Shown here: positions 31,566 to 38,998 of the stretch, one piece after another
Layout: each line of letters opens with the position of its first letter
Position numbering within the stretch: position 1 is the stretch's first letter
Source: Desulfitobacterium hafniense DCB-2
Lineage (GTDB): Bacteria; Bacillota; Desulfitobacteriia; Desulfitobacteriales; Desulfitobacteriaceae
Direction of reading: 5' to 3'
Length of the DNA stretch: 64,000 bases
Assembly: GCF_000021925.1 (NCBI RefSeq)
Contig: NC_011830.1
Coordinates: forward strand, 830,501-894,500
Translations under genes and position numbers: made by a program
The notes under the pieces: model-generated
Seen by the model: the letters and a program-made list of their open reading frames with translations, nothing else
Told to the model about the DNA's origin: nothing
Databases searched by the model: none

Positions 31566-33434
31566 ATGAAAGAGTTAGCCAATGCTGACAGCATGTCTTT
31601 GGGTAGACAGGAATTGAACCAGGAGTGGCTGGAGAAAGCCCAATATGCCTTGAACCCAAGTAATTTAAGGAGCTGGACGGCGGGGATACGCTTTTCTCAA
31701 GTCCCGGACATGATCGCCTCCCACCTTAAGTCCGCACTCTTAAATTCTTATCTGAACAGCATAGCCCAACATCTGGAGGAAATGGACAAGAAATCTCTCC
31801 ATAAGGCTCATGTTATTTATTGTACCGACGATTGTGGAAATATTCGTGATCTAAACCTCAGCCCGGATGTAAGCGAACGGGTAGATAGCCATTTGCGAAG
31901 ACTTGTGGTGGATCGTCTCGATCAGGGAAATGTATGGGAGGATGCAGTGAGATGGTATTGGAATCACTCTGTAATCTGGACTATGGAGGCTATGTCCCAG
32001 GAATTTGATATGAGGACAATGTCTTGTATGTCGGAGCGGACCTGGTCGAAGGTCTACTCTAAAACTCTTTGTTATGCCAATCCTGAGCGGTTTAACAGTC
32101 TTTTTAATATTTATGCCAAGAATTTTGCTCATCTCTATATGCAATCCCTGCAAAAAGAGTATCCTGATTCTTCCCGGTACAATTTGGTTTTTTATGAAGA
32201 ATTTTTAGGGTTAAATGCACCGGCTGCAGGAGGGCAGGGGATACTTCGACCGAAGATGCTTAAAGAGAAAGCCTCTTATCTCACTACGTTTAGCATGGCG
32301 ATGTATCATCAGCTGCGAAAAGCGGTGGCAGCACAGGAATTTACTACTCATGACGATGGGAGCTGTCTTAGTGCAAGTCTGGAGACTCCCAGCGGCAGCT
32401 CCAGCGGCAGGGTGATTCTAAAAAGGGAGCATAATTTCTGTATCGAACCGTCCGAAAAGATAATGAAAGAGGTGAATGATGAGACCGTTGATTTGATGGA
32501 CTCAATATGCCACCTCTGGCTCAAGAGATTCACACCCCTTCAAGAGAGAATTACTATTCACGCAGATGATATTCTGGCTCTCCGCGGACTGCGCAAGCAG
32601 AAAAATGGTCAGGGGCAAAGAGGTGGCTATAAATCCGAATGGCGGGAACGGATCTCCGCCCATATGGATTTATTGGATCGACTCTGGATTAGTCCTAGTC
32701 CTAACGGGGAAAGCTCTTTTGGGTTAGAAGAAAAAGCCTTTATCATTTCTAAAAGCCATGATTTGCAAAGGGAAGGAAACAAAGGTGATTACATATGGGA
32801 GGTAAGGCCGGGTAATCCTTTAGTTCAGGATTTGCAGAAGGGGAAGCGGCAGACAGCCATCCTTTCCAAACGGGTTTTAGAGATGGATCCTTACCGTCAT
32901 GCCTATGAAAAGCGGGCAGCCCGCTATTTCTCCTGGCTCTGGCGGAGCCGCCAATCCCGGGGAGATTATTTGGAACCGATCGGCATAACGACCTTGCTCG
33001 ATGCCATACACCTTCAATATCAAAAGTCACGCTCGGCCAAAACGATCGAACGGTTTGAGAAGATGATGGATACCCTTAGAGATAAAGAGGTTATCGCTGG
33101 CTGGCAATATGATCGGATTTACAGGAACGGACGGGATTGGCTGGAGCTAAAATTGGTGATAGAACCTCCTCAGGCTATAATCGATCAATATGCCAAGATT
33201 AAATCACCAACAAAGCCAGGCAGACCACCCAAATCCGAAAGAACGTCCTTATGCAGCCTTGGAGAACAATTGAAGAAGGAACGCCTGCGAAAAAAACTGA
33301 CCCAGATGCAGGCCGCGGAAGACATTGGTATTGCTCAGACGACAATTTCCAAGCTGGAGTCAGGCCGGAGAGTCCCCGATTTTAAAACAGCCCGGAAAAT
33401 TCAGCAATGGTTAAAAATCACAGCATCTTCCTAA
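31566..33434 (+). CDS. Large HTH-XRE transcriptional regulator with unrecognised N-terminal region
   Basis: 622 residues from the ATG at 31566, selected because AGGAGGAG lies 8 bases upstream; the frame is open for 48 codons more and overlaps the TetR gene. The only domain I recognise is a C-terminal XRE/Cro helix-turn-helix at about 563-617 (LKKERLRKKLTQMQAAEDIGIAQTTISKLESGRRVPD). The remaining 560 residues are mostly hydrophilic, helical and rich in Trp, Arg and Lys, with a basic stretch (KPGRPPKSE) just ahead of the HTH. No membrane segment, nuclease or ATPase motif is evident. It lies directly upstream of the first cytochrome/flavoprotein cassette and may control it. Layout with the HTH at the C-terminus of a long protein is unusual. 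Confidence 0.7.
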   Translation: MKELANADSMSLGRQELNQEWLEKAQYALNPSNLRSWTAGIRFSQVPDMIASHLKSALLNSYLNSIAQHLEEMDKKSLHKAHVIYCTDDCGNIRDLNLSPDVSERVDSHLRRLVVDRLDQGNVWEDAVRWYWNHSVIWTMEAMSQEFDMRTMSCMSERTWSKVYSKTLCYANPERFNSLFNIYAKNFAHLYMQSLQKEYPDSSRYNLVFYEEFLGLNAPAAGGQGILRPKMLKEKASYLTTFSMAMYHQLRKAVAAQEFTTHDDGSCLSASLETPSGSSSGRVILKREHNFCIEPSEKIMKEVNDETVDLMDSICHLWLKRFTPLQERITIHADDILALRGLRKQKNGQGQRGGYKSEWRERISAHMDLLDRLWISPSPNGESSFGLEEKAFIISKSHDLQREGNKGDYIWEVRPGNPLVQDLQKGKRQTAILSKRVLEMDPYRHAYEKRAARYFSWLWRSRQSRGDYLEPIGITTLLDAIHLQYQKSRSAKTIERFEKMMDTLRDKEVIAGWQYDRIYRNGRDWLELKLVIEPPQAIIDQYAKIKSPTKPGRPPKSERTSLCSLGEQLKKERLRKKLTQMQAAEDIGIAQTTISKLESGRRVPDFKTARKIQQWLKITASS

Positions 33435-33439
33435 GTGAG

Positions 33440-33494
33440 CTCTACCCTATGTGAATCACCACTCTACCTTATCACTAACAGAACTCTAACTTAT
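33440..33494 (+). promoter_or_regulatory. Three phased 11-base repeats upstream of cassette 1
   Basis: CTCTACCCTAT (33440), CTCTACCTTAT (33462) and CTCTAACTTAT (33484) begin exactly 22 bases apart, two turns of the helix. The same array occurs upstream of the paralogous cassette at 36102-36156. The last copy begins 119 bases before the -10 box. The arrangement is that of binding sites for an activator that binds co-operatively on one face. Confidence 0.75.
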
Positions 33495-33571
33495 CTGTAC
33501 TTGAAATGCTTTCTATCCCTCATAGATCAAGGTTTATGCTCTTCTAATTAAACTGAAGATTTTGATGCCAG

Positions 33572-33608
33572 GCCTGTTCACATGATTGTGGGCAGGCTTA
33601 TGTATAAT
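33572..33608 (+). promoter_or_regulatory. Cassette 1 promoter: inverted repeat next to -10
   Basis: GCCTGTTCACA (33572-33582) and TGTGGGCAGGC (33587-33597), an inverted repeat with 9 of 11 pairs, lie just before the -10 TATAAT (33603-33608). TTCACA at 33577 could be a -35 only with a spacing of 20. A related, longer inverted repeat occupies the same place in cassette 2. Confidence 0.6.
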
Positions 33609-33680
33609 ATTCATGGTTTCTGTAGAAAGATAAAGAAACTTTTGTTTTTGTGAATGTACCATCAGGAGGAGGTGAGAAGA

Positions 33681-34043
33681 ATGGAAAAAGGAATACTATG
33701 GGCTAAACGGGCGTTTTTGTTGTTCGCGCTGGCGGTCGTCGTGATTGTGAGTACGACGACGGAAACTAATGCCTTTGTTTCCATGAGTGAGGATCAGGTC
33801 ACCTGTACCCCCTGCCATGAAGATGGCCGTAAAGGGGATGGTAAAGGAGGAGAGATCCATCCGGATGGATCTCTCGATAATGAAGAGGCTAAAGGAGAAG
33901 ACAAAAAAGGAGATAAGCAGGACATTCTTGCCAAATATCAAACCACGATGATGGGGAACCTGGTCATTGCTCCGGCAGCACCTTGGGATGATCTCTGGAC
34001 TTGGGTTCAGGCTCAGCCACCGGTGAAAGCCGAAAGCAAATGA
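33681..34043 (+). CDS. Exported mono-heme cytochrome c-like protein (cassette 1)
   Basis: 120 residues from the ATG at 33681 (AGGAGGAGGTG 6 bases upstream). The N-terminus is a signal peptide or membrane anchor (about 8-26), then one heme-binding CxxCH at Cys42, Cys45, His46 in TCTPCHEDGR. A low-complexity charged segment (K/G/E/D) follows, then a conserved tail with APAAPWDDLWTWVQAQPP. Compared with the paralogue at 36343 it lacks the last seven residues: a 2-base deletion after GAAAGCAAA creates an early stop. It probably passes electrons to the flavoprotein encoded 48 bases downstream, as separate heme and flavin subunits of a fumarate-reductase-like system. Confidence 0.8.
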   Translation: MEKGILWAKRAFLLFALAVVVIVSTTTETNAFVSMSEDQVTCTPCHEDGRKGDGKGGEIHPDGSLDNEEAKGEDKKGDKQDILAKYQTTMMGNLVIAPAAPWDDLWTWVQAQPPVKAESK

Positions 34044-34091
34044 TGAGGTATTTCGAAAATAATCGCAATGAAAATGAGGGGTGACTCTTTA

Positions 34092-35792
34092 ATGAGTGAT
34101 AGCTTAAACGTAAGTCGCCGTAAATTTATGATCGGCGGGTTAGCTACTGCAGTAGTAGCGGGAGCAGGCCTTTTAACAGGATGCACGACTCAGTCACCGG
34201 CACCTCAGGAACCGGACGCTGCAGGAAATTGGGATGCTGAGTCCGATGTGGTCGTCATAGGGTTTGGTTGTGCCGGCGGTGGAGCCGCTGTTTCCGCAGC
34301 AGAAGCCGGGGCCTCTGTGCTGGTATTGGAGTCTCTTCCTATTCCGGGAGGAACTACCCGGGTATCGGGGGGGGCTCTATGGGTGCCCGCCAACCCTCTG
34401 CAGAAGAAGGAAGGCATTAAGGATTCTATCGAAGAAGGCCGCCAATATATGCAAAAGGGCAATGATGGCCAAGTTGAAGAAGAGCTTATCAATGTCTATC
34501 TGGAAAATGGGCCGAAAGTCGTCGAATTTCTTATGAATAAATTACAAGTTGAGTTTAAATTTGGTTATCCCGATTATCATCCCGAGTGGCCGGGAGGGAA
34601 AAGGCTGGGTCGCAGCCTCAGTCCAGCTTATAATGGCAAAGGGTCCGGGGAAGCTCTGATGGCCGCTCTTTACGATTACACTGTTGCTAAAGGGGTAAAA
34701 TTTTCCCTGAATACTCATGCCAAAAAGCTTATCAAAGACGATTCCGGAAAAGTCATCGGAGTTATCGCTTACCAAGACGGTAAAGAGATGCGCGTTAAAG
34801 CCAATAAAGGGGTCGTGCTGGCTACTGGCGGATTTGAATGGGATAAGACTTTGCTCAAAACTTATCAAAGGGGTCCGGTGGAGGCATCGGTGGTCTTTAA
34901 TCCTGGCAGCGGCGGCGGAATCTACAGTTGCGGTGACGGCTTAAGGATGGCTATGGAAGCCGGTGCCGATCTTCGCAATATGAACGAATCCTGGGGGGTA
35001 ATGGTCTATTTGCTCCCCGGCTGGGAAGAGGAAGTAGCCAACTATCGTCAAAATGCCAAAGATTACAAAAAAAGCACCTGGAAAACCATTATGGGGGATT
35101 GGTTCCTCTGGAGAGGAAAGCCCGGCACCATCATTGTTAATAAGGACGGCAAACGTTTTATGAACGAGGCCTGCGACTATGATACTTCGGCCTATCCTTT
35201 CTATGAAAGAGATACTTACGGGGAGAATCGTTGGCGCAATTTACCGGCTTTTGTCATTGCCGATTCGGTGCAATGGAGCAAGTATGGTATCGCCGGTGCT
35301 AAAGGGGATAATGTTCCTGATTATATCACCAAAGCAGATACTCTTGCGGAGCTGGCTCAAAAGCTCGGTATCGATGCCAAGGGTTTGGAAGCTACTGTAG
35401 CTGAATTCAATAAATATGCTTCTCAGAAGCCTCCTAAGGATCCTCTTTTCCATCGGGGAGAAAGCTATTTCGATCGCTTTGCTTCCGGTGATTATGCTAT
35501 GGCACAGGCCGATCCTGAAAACCCTGCCTGCACCTTGGCCCCCTTAACCAAAGGTCCCTATTATGGCATTCAGATCCATTCCGCTAACTGCGGGACTTGT
35601 GGTGGGGCGCGGATTAATGGCAAAGCCCAGGTTATTGATGTCCATGGCAATGTCATTCCTAATCTTTATGCTGCCGGCAATGTAGCAGGACTAGGCGGTC
35701 CCGGAATCACTTATCATGGCCCAGGCAATCCTATTGCAGGCGGAGTTATCTTTGGATATCTGGCAGGAACGGATGCAGCAACGAAAGCCTAA
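34092..35792 (+). CDS. Exported fumarate-reductase-like flavoprotein (cassette 1)
   Basis: 566 residues from the ATG at 34092 (GAGGGG upstream). Twin-arginine signal SRRKFMIGG at 8-16, hydrophobic core and lipobox-like LLTGC at about 27-31. The FAD fold begins DVVVIGFGCAGGGAAVSAAEAG, with PGGTTRVSGGALW, GVVLATGGFEWD and a C-terminal GLGGPGITYHGPGNPIAGGVIFGY that binds flavin. It belongs to the FAD_binding_2/fumarate reductase flavoprotein family. About nine in ten residues are identical by eye to the paralogue at 36754. Substrate unknown; an unsaturated carboxylate as extracytoplasmic electron acceptor is an inference. Confidence 0.86.
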   Translation: MSDSLNVSRRKFMIGGLATAVVAGAGLLTGCTTQSPAPQEPDAAGNWDAESDVVVIGFGCAGGGAAVSAAEAGASVLVLESLPIPGGTTRVSGGALWVPANPLQKKEGIKDSIEEGRQYMQKGNDGQVEEELINVYLENGPKVVEFLMNKLQVEFKFGYPDYHPEWPGGKRLGRSLSPAYNGKGSGEALMAALYDYTVAKGVKFSLNTHAKKLIKDDSGKVIGVIAYQDGKEMRVKANKGVVLATGGFEWDKTLLKTYQRGPVEASVVFNPGSGGGIYSCGDGLRMAMEAGADLRNMNESWGVMVYLLPGWEEEVANYRQNAKDYKKSTWKTIMGDWFLWRGKPGTIIVNKDGKRFMNEACDYDTSAYPFYERDTYGENRWRNLPAFVIADSVQWSKYGIAGAKGDNVPDYITKADTLAELAQKLGIDAKGLEATVAEFNKYASQKPPKDPLFHRGESYFDRFASGDYAMAQADPENPACTLAPLTKGPYYGIQIHSANCGTCGGARINGKAQVIDVHGNVIPNLYAAGNVAGLGGPGITYHGPGNPIAGGVIFGYLAGTDAATKA

Positions 35793-36101
35793 GCTGAGCC
35801 AGGTGACGCTAGGGAATTGTTTTTTCTTTATTCGAATTTGAAAAATAAACTGAAAAAAGTTCGCTAAAAGACCTACTAATTCAAGTTAGGAAAAAGATCA
35901 GAAGAGATAAATGAAAGCAAGGCAGGCCGGCGTTGAAACTGTCGGCCTGTCTTAATTGAATCAAGGCAATAGAATAAACAGCATAATTAGCCGGTTTTTT
36001 TGTTTTACTGTGCAATCCGCTGCAGTTGGGTCAAGAACTCCCGACTTCCAAGGAGCTCTAAAAATTAAGCAATGGTTTGTAACGACGTTTTCTTGAGCAA
36101 A
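35793..36101 (+). other. Spacer after cassette 1
   Basis: About 310 bases. It contains the terminator at 35919-35953. The rest is AT-rich with no convincing gene or repeat. The regulatory array of cassette 2 begins at 36102. Confidence 0.6.
35919..35955 (+). terminator. Terminator of cassette 1
   Basis: An 11-base-pair stem with one G-U pair (35919-35929 with 35943-35953), 13-base loop, followed by AATTG. It has only a weak T-run. Confidence 0.55.
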
Positions 36102-36156
36102 CTCTACCTTATGTAAATTTTTACTCTACTCTATCCTTATCGATACTCTACCTTAT
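36102..36156 (+). promoter_or_regulatory. Three phased 11-base repeats upstream of cassette 2
   Basis: CTCTACCTTAT (36102), CTCTACTCTAT (36124) and CTCTACCTTAT (36146), again exactly 22 bases apart. The intervening 11 bases are not conserved with those of cassette 1, so selection has kept the 11-base cores and the period. The last copy begins 117 bases before the -10. Confidence 0.78.
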
Positions 36157-36223
36157 ATGTACTCAAAATATCTTCGATTCCTCATATAGCAAGGGCTATG
36201 CTCACTTAACTATAATAACAATG

Positions 36224-36268
36224 ATATTAAGCCTGTTTGCGCGTCTGCAAACAGGCTTAATATATAAT
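36224..36268 (+). promoter_or_regulatory. Cassette 2 promoter: 17-bp perfect inverted repeat overlapping -10
   Basis: Arms 36224-36240 and 36247-36263 are perfectly complementary over 17 bases around a 6-base centre; the right arm runs into the -10 TATAAT (36263-36268). The core AGCCTGTTTGC is related to the repeat in cassette 1. It could be an operator, or a 5' hairpin if transcription starts further upstream. Confidence 0.65.
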
Positions 36269-36342
36269 GGTCATAGGCATAGAGCAAGGAGGAAGTAGGC
36301 GCTTTTGATGTGAAAGTGCACTCAAGAAGGAGGTGAGAAAAT

Positions 36343-36723
36343 TTGGAAAAGGGTATAAAGTGGGCTAAACGAGTATTTTTACTGCTGGCACTTGCTTTGG
36401 TTGTGACTGTCAGCACAACGACGGAAACCAATGCTTTTGTCTCCATGAGTGAGGATCAGGTTACCTGCACGCCTTGCCATGAAGACGGACGTAAAGGGGA
36501 TGGTAAGGGCGGCGAGATCCATCCCGATGGCACAAGTGAGAATGAGGGAACAAAGGGCGAAGGTAAAACGGAAGAAAACCCTATTCTTACTCAATATCAG
36601 AGTACAATGACCGGCAATCTGACCATCGCCCCGGCAGCGGCTTGGGATGATCTTTGGTCTTGGGTTCAAGCTCAACCCCCGGCAAAAATCGAAAGCAAAT
36701 ATGATGAGGCATTTCAAAAATAA
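36343..36723 (+). CDS. Exported mono-heme cytochrome c-like protein (cassette 2)
   Basis: 126 residues. It starts with TTG behind AAGGAGGTGAG, aligning with the ATG start of the paralogue at 33681. The signal/anchor, CxxCH at Cys42-His46, charged linker and APAAAWDDLWSWVQAQPP tail are conserved, but here the last residues KYDEAFQK are intact. The flavoprotein gene begins 30 bases downstream. Likely role as the electron donor of the flavoprotein. Confidence 0.8.
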   Translation: MEKGIKWAKRVFLLLALALVVTVSTTTETNAFVSMSEDQVTCTPCHEDGRKGDGKGGEIHPDGTSENEGTKGEGKTEENPILTQYQSTMTGNLTIAPAAAWDDLWSWVQAQPPAKIESKYDEAFQK

Positions 36724-36753
36724 GCGTAATGGTAATGAGGGAGTGACTCTTTA

Positions 36754-38454
36754 ATGAGCGATAGTTTAAATGTAAGCCGTCGTAAGTTTATGATTGGCGG
36801 GTTAGCTACGGCAGTCGCAGCGGGGGCAGGTCTTTTAACAGGATGCAGCACTCAGGCAGCTGCGCCCCAGACACCGTCTGCCTCAGAAAACTGGGATGCT
36901 GAAGCGGATGTTGTCGTAGTAGGATTTGGTTGTGCCGGCGGCGGAGCTGCTGTTTCCGCAGCAGAGGCCGGAGCCTCGGTATTGGTTTTGGAATCTTTAC
37001 CTATTCCAGGAGGAACGACTCGGGTGTCTGGCGGTGCCTTATGGGTGCCTGCCAATCCTATGCAGAAAAAAGAAGGAATCCCGGATTCTATTGAAGAGGG
37101 CCGTCAATATATTATGAAAGGCAACGACGGCCAGGTTGATGAAGAACTTATCGATGCCTACCTGGAAAATGGTCCCCAAATTGTTGAGTTTCTTATGAGC
37201 AAATTGAATATAGAATTCAAGTTTGGTTATCCTGATTATCACCCGGAATGGCCGGGAGGAAAGAGACTGGGTCGCAGTATCAGTCCGTCTTACAATGGCA
37301 AAGGTTCCGGGGAAGCCTTAATGGCTGCTCTTTATGATTACGCTCTTGCTAAAGGGGTAAAATTTGCCCTGAATACTCATGCCAAAAGGCTCATTAAGGA
37401 TGATTCCGGTAAGATCACCGGTGTCATCGCCTACCAGGACAGCAAAGAAATCCGTGTTAAAGCCAATAAAGGAGTCGTTCTGGCTACAGGTGGTTTTGAA
37501 TGGGATAAAAGCTTGCTCAAAACCTACCAAAGAGGTCCGGTGGATGCATCTGTGGTCTTTAATCCCGGCAGCGGCGGCGGAATCTATGGCTGCGGTGACG
37601 GCTTAAGAATGGCTATGGAGGCCGGCGCCGATCTGCGCAATATGAACGAATCCTGGGGGTTAATGGTTTATTTGCTCCCCGGCTGGGAGGACGAAGTGGC
37701 CAACTATCGTCAAAACGCCAAAGATTACAAGAAGAGCACCTGGAAAACGATTATTGGCGATTGGTTCCTCTGGAGAGGGAAACCCGGCACCATCGTTGTT
37801 AATAAAGAGGGCAAGCGTTTTATGAATGAAGCTTGCGACTATGATACTTCCGCTTATCCTTTCTATGAAAGAGATACTTTTGGAGAGAACCGTTGGCGGA
37901 ACTTACCGGCCTTTGTCATCGCCGACTCAGTTCAATGGGGCAAGTACGGTATCGCCGGTGCTAAAGGAGATAATGTTCCTGATTATATCACCAAGGCAGA
38001 TACTTTGGCAGAACTGGCTCAAAAACTGGGTATCGATGCCCAAGGTTTGGAAGCTACTGTAGCTGAATTCAATAAATATGCTTCCCAGACTCCTCCCATA
38101 GATCCCCATTTCCATCGTGGCGAAAGCTATTTCGACCGGCTTGTCTCCGGTGACTACGCTATGGCCCAGGCAGATCCCGAGAATCCCGCCTGCACCCTGG
38201 CCCCCTTGGCCAAAGGTCCTTACTATGGCATCCAGATTCATTCGGGCAATTGCGGAACTTGTGGCGGAGCACGGATTAATGCTAAAGCACAGGTTATCGA
38301 TGTCCATGGCAATGTCATTCCCGGTCTCTATGCTGCCGGCAATGCGGCAGGATTAGGCGGCCCCGGAATCACCTATCATGGCCCCGGAAATCCTGTGGCC
38401 GGTGGAGTTATCTTCGGATACCTGGCCGGACTGGATGCCGCCCAAAAGGCTTAA
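36754..38454 (+). CDS. Exported fumarate-reductase-like flavoprotein (cassette 2)
   Basis: 566 residues, same length as the cassette 1 copy and co-linear throughout. Tat signal SRRKFMIGG, lipobox-like LLTGC, FAD fold DVVVVGFGCAGGGAAV and the C-terminal flavin-binding GGPGITYHGPGNP are preserved. Changes are concentrated in the linker after the signal (residues 32-48) and scattered surface positions, suggesting a fairly recent duplication with both copies under selection. GAGGGAGTGAC precedes the ATG. A strong terminator follows at 38483. Confidence 0.86.
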   Translation: MSDSLNVSRRKFMIGGLATAVAAGAGLLTGCSTQAAAPQTPSASENWDAEADVVVVGFGCAGGGAAVSAAEAGASVLVLESLPIPGGTTRVSGGALWVPANPMQKKEGIPDSIEEGRQYIMKGNDGQVDEELIDAYLENGPQIVEFLMSKLNIEFKFGYPDYHPEWPGGKRLGRSISPSYNGKGSGEALMAALYDYALAKGVKFALNTHAKRLIKDDSGKITGVIAYQDSKEIRVKANKGVVLATGGFEWDKSLLKTYQRGPVDASVVFNPGSGGGIYGCGDGLRMAMEAGADLRNMNESWGLMVYLLPGWEDEVANYRQNAKDYKKSTWKTIIGDWFLWRGKPGTIVVNKEGKRFMNEACDYDTSAYPFYERDTFGENRWRNLPAFVIADSVQWGKYGIAGAKGDNVPDYITKADTLAELAQKLGIDAQGLEATVAEFNKYASQTPPIDPHFHRGESYFDRLVSGDYAMAQADPENPACTLAPLAKGPYYGIQIHSGNCGTCGGARINAKAQVIDVHGNVIPGLYAAGNAAGLGGPGITYHGPGNPVAGGVIFGYLAGLDAAQKA

Positions 38455-38482
38455 AAATATCTTTATCATAGTAAGGAAGTAT

Positions 38483-38517
38483 AAAGGGAGCACATCATGG
38501 CGATGTGCTCCCTTTTC
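38483..38517. terminator. Terminator of cassette 2
   Basis: Perfect 14-base-pair stem (38483-38496 with 38502-38515) with a 5-base loop. Faces the small convergent gene at 38532 as well. Confidence 0.85.
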
Positions 38518-38531
38518 ATGGAATCAAGAAC

Positions 38532-38651
38532 TCATTTATTGGTGCTATGCTGTTTATTAGGCAACTTGTGGCCAGGATTGCCTTTTCCCTGATGCTTTTG
38601 GTTTTCTTCTGCCTTCTTCTTGTCCTCGTTAAATTTATCTGCGAAGTTCAT
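38532..38651 (-). CDS. Small basic protein (DUF4023-like)
   Basis: 39 residues, strongly charged: MNFADKFNEDKKKAEENQ, then HQGKGNPGHKLPNKQHSTNK. The KxxQGKGNPGxKLPNKQ segment matches, from memory, the DUF4023 family of tiny Bacillus/Clostridia proteins. A clear ribosome-binding site (GAGGAGGG, 6 bases before ATG) supports that it is real. Function unknown. It sits alone between cassette 2 and the disrupted MBL-fold gene. Confidence 0.75.
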   Translation of the reverse strand: MNFADKFNEDKKKAEENQKHQGKGNPGHKLPNKQHSTNK

Positions 38652-38725
38652 GATCACCCTCCTCGGTGTTTAATTAATGATTAGTTTATCTAAGAGATAG
38701 TCTTATATTCCTCTTGGCTAGATAT

Positions 38726-38754
38726 TTGTTACAACGTTAAACCTATTGTATAAT
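38726..38754 (+). promoter_or_regulatory. Sigma-A promoter of the disrupted MBL-fold gene
   Basis: TTGTTA (38726-38731), 17 bases, TATAAT (38749-38754), 31 bases before the ATG at 38786. Confidence 0.55.
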
Positions 38755-38998
38755 TCCCTTAGTAAAGTTTTTGAGGTAGAGCATAATGGAAACATCAAAG
38801 ACTGGCATTAGCCGCAGGAAATTCATTACCTTGGGAATTGCAGCAGTAGGAGGGTTAGCTTTGGCCTCCCATGTAGGATATAACAATGATAACGACAATA
38901 CCGAAAAAATGAAGAAGCCAACCCAGATTCCCACGCCGGCCAAGTGGAAGAATGAAGAGCTGACAGTGGCTTGGCTAGGCCATGCCGGCTTTTTAATA

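Noticed and set aside
33440..33494. Repeat array as a mini-CRISPR
   Set aside because: The repeats are 11 bases with 11-base gaps, far shorter than CRISPR units, and occur identically spaced at two promoters; no cas genes.
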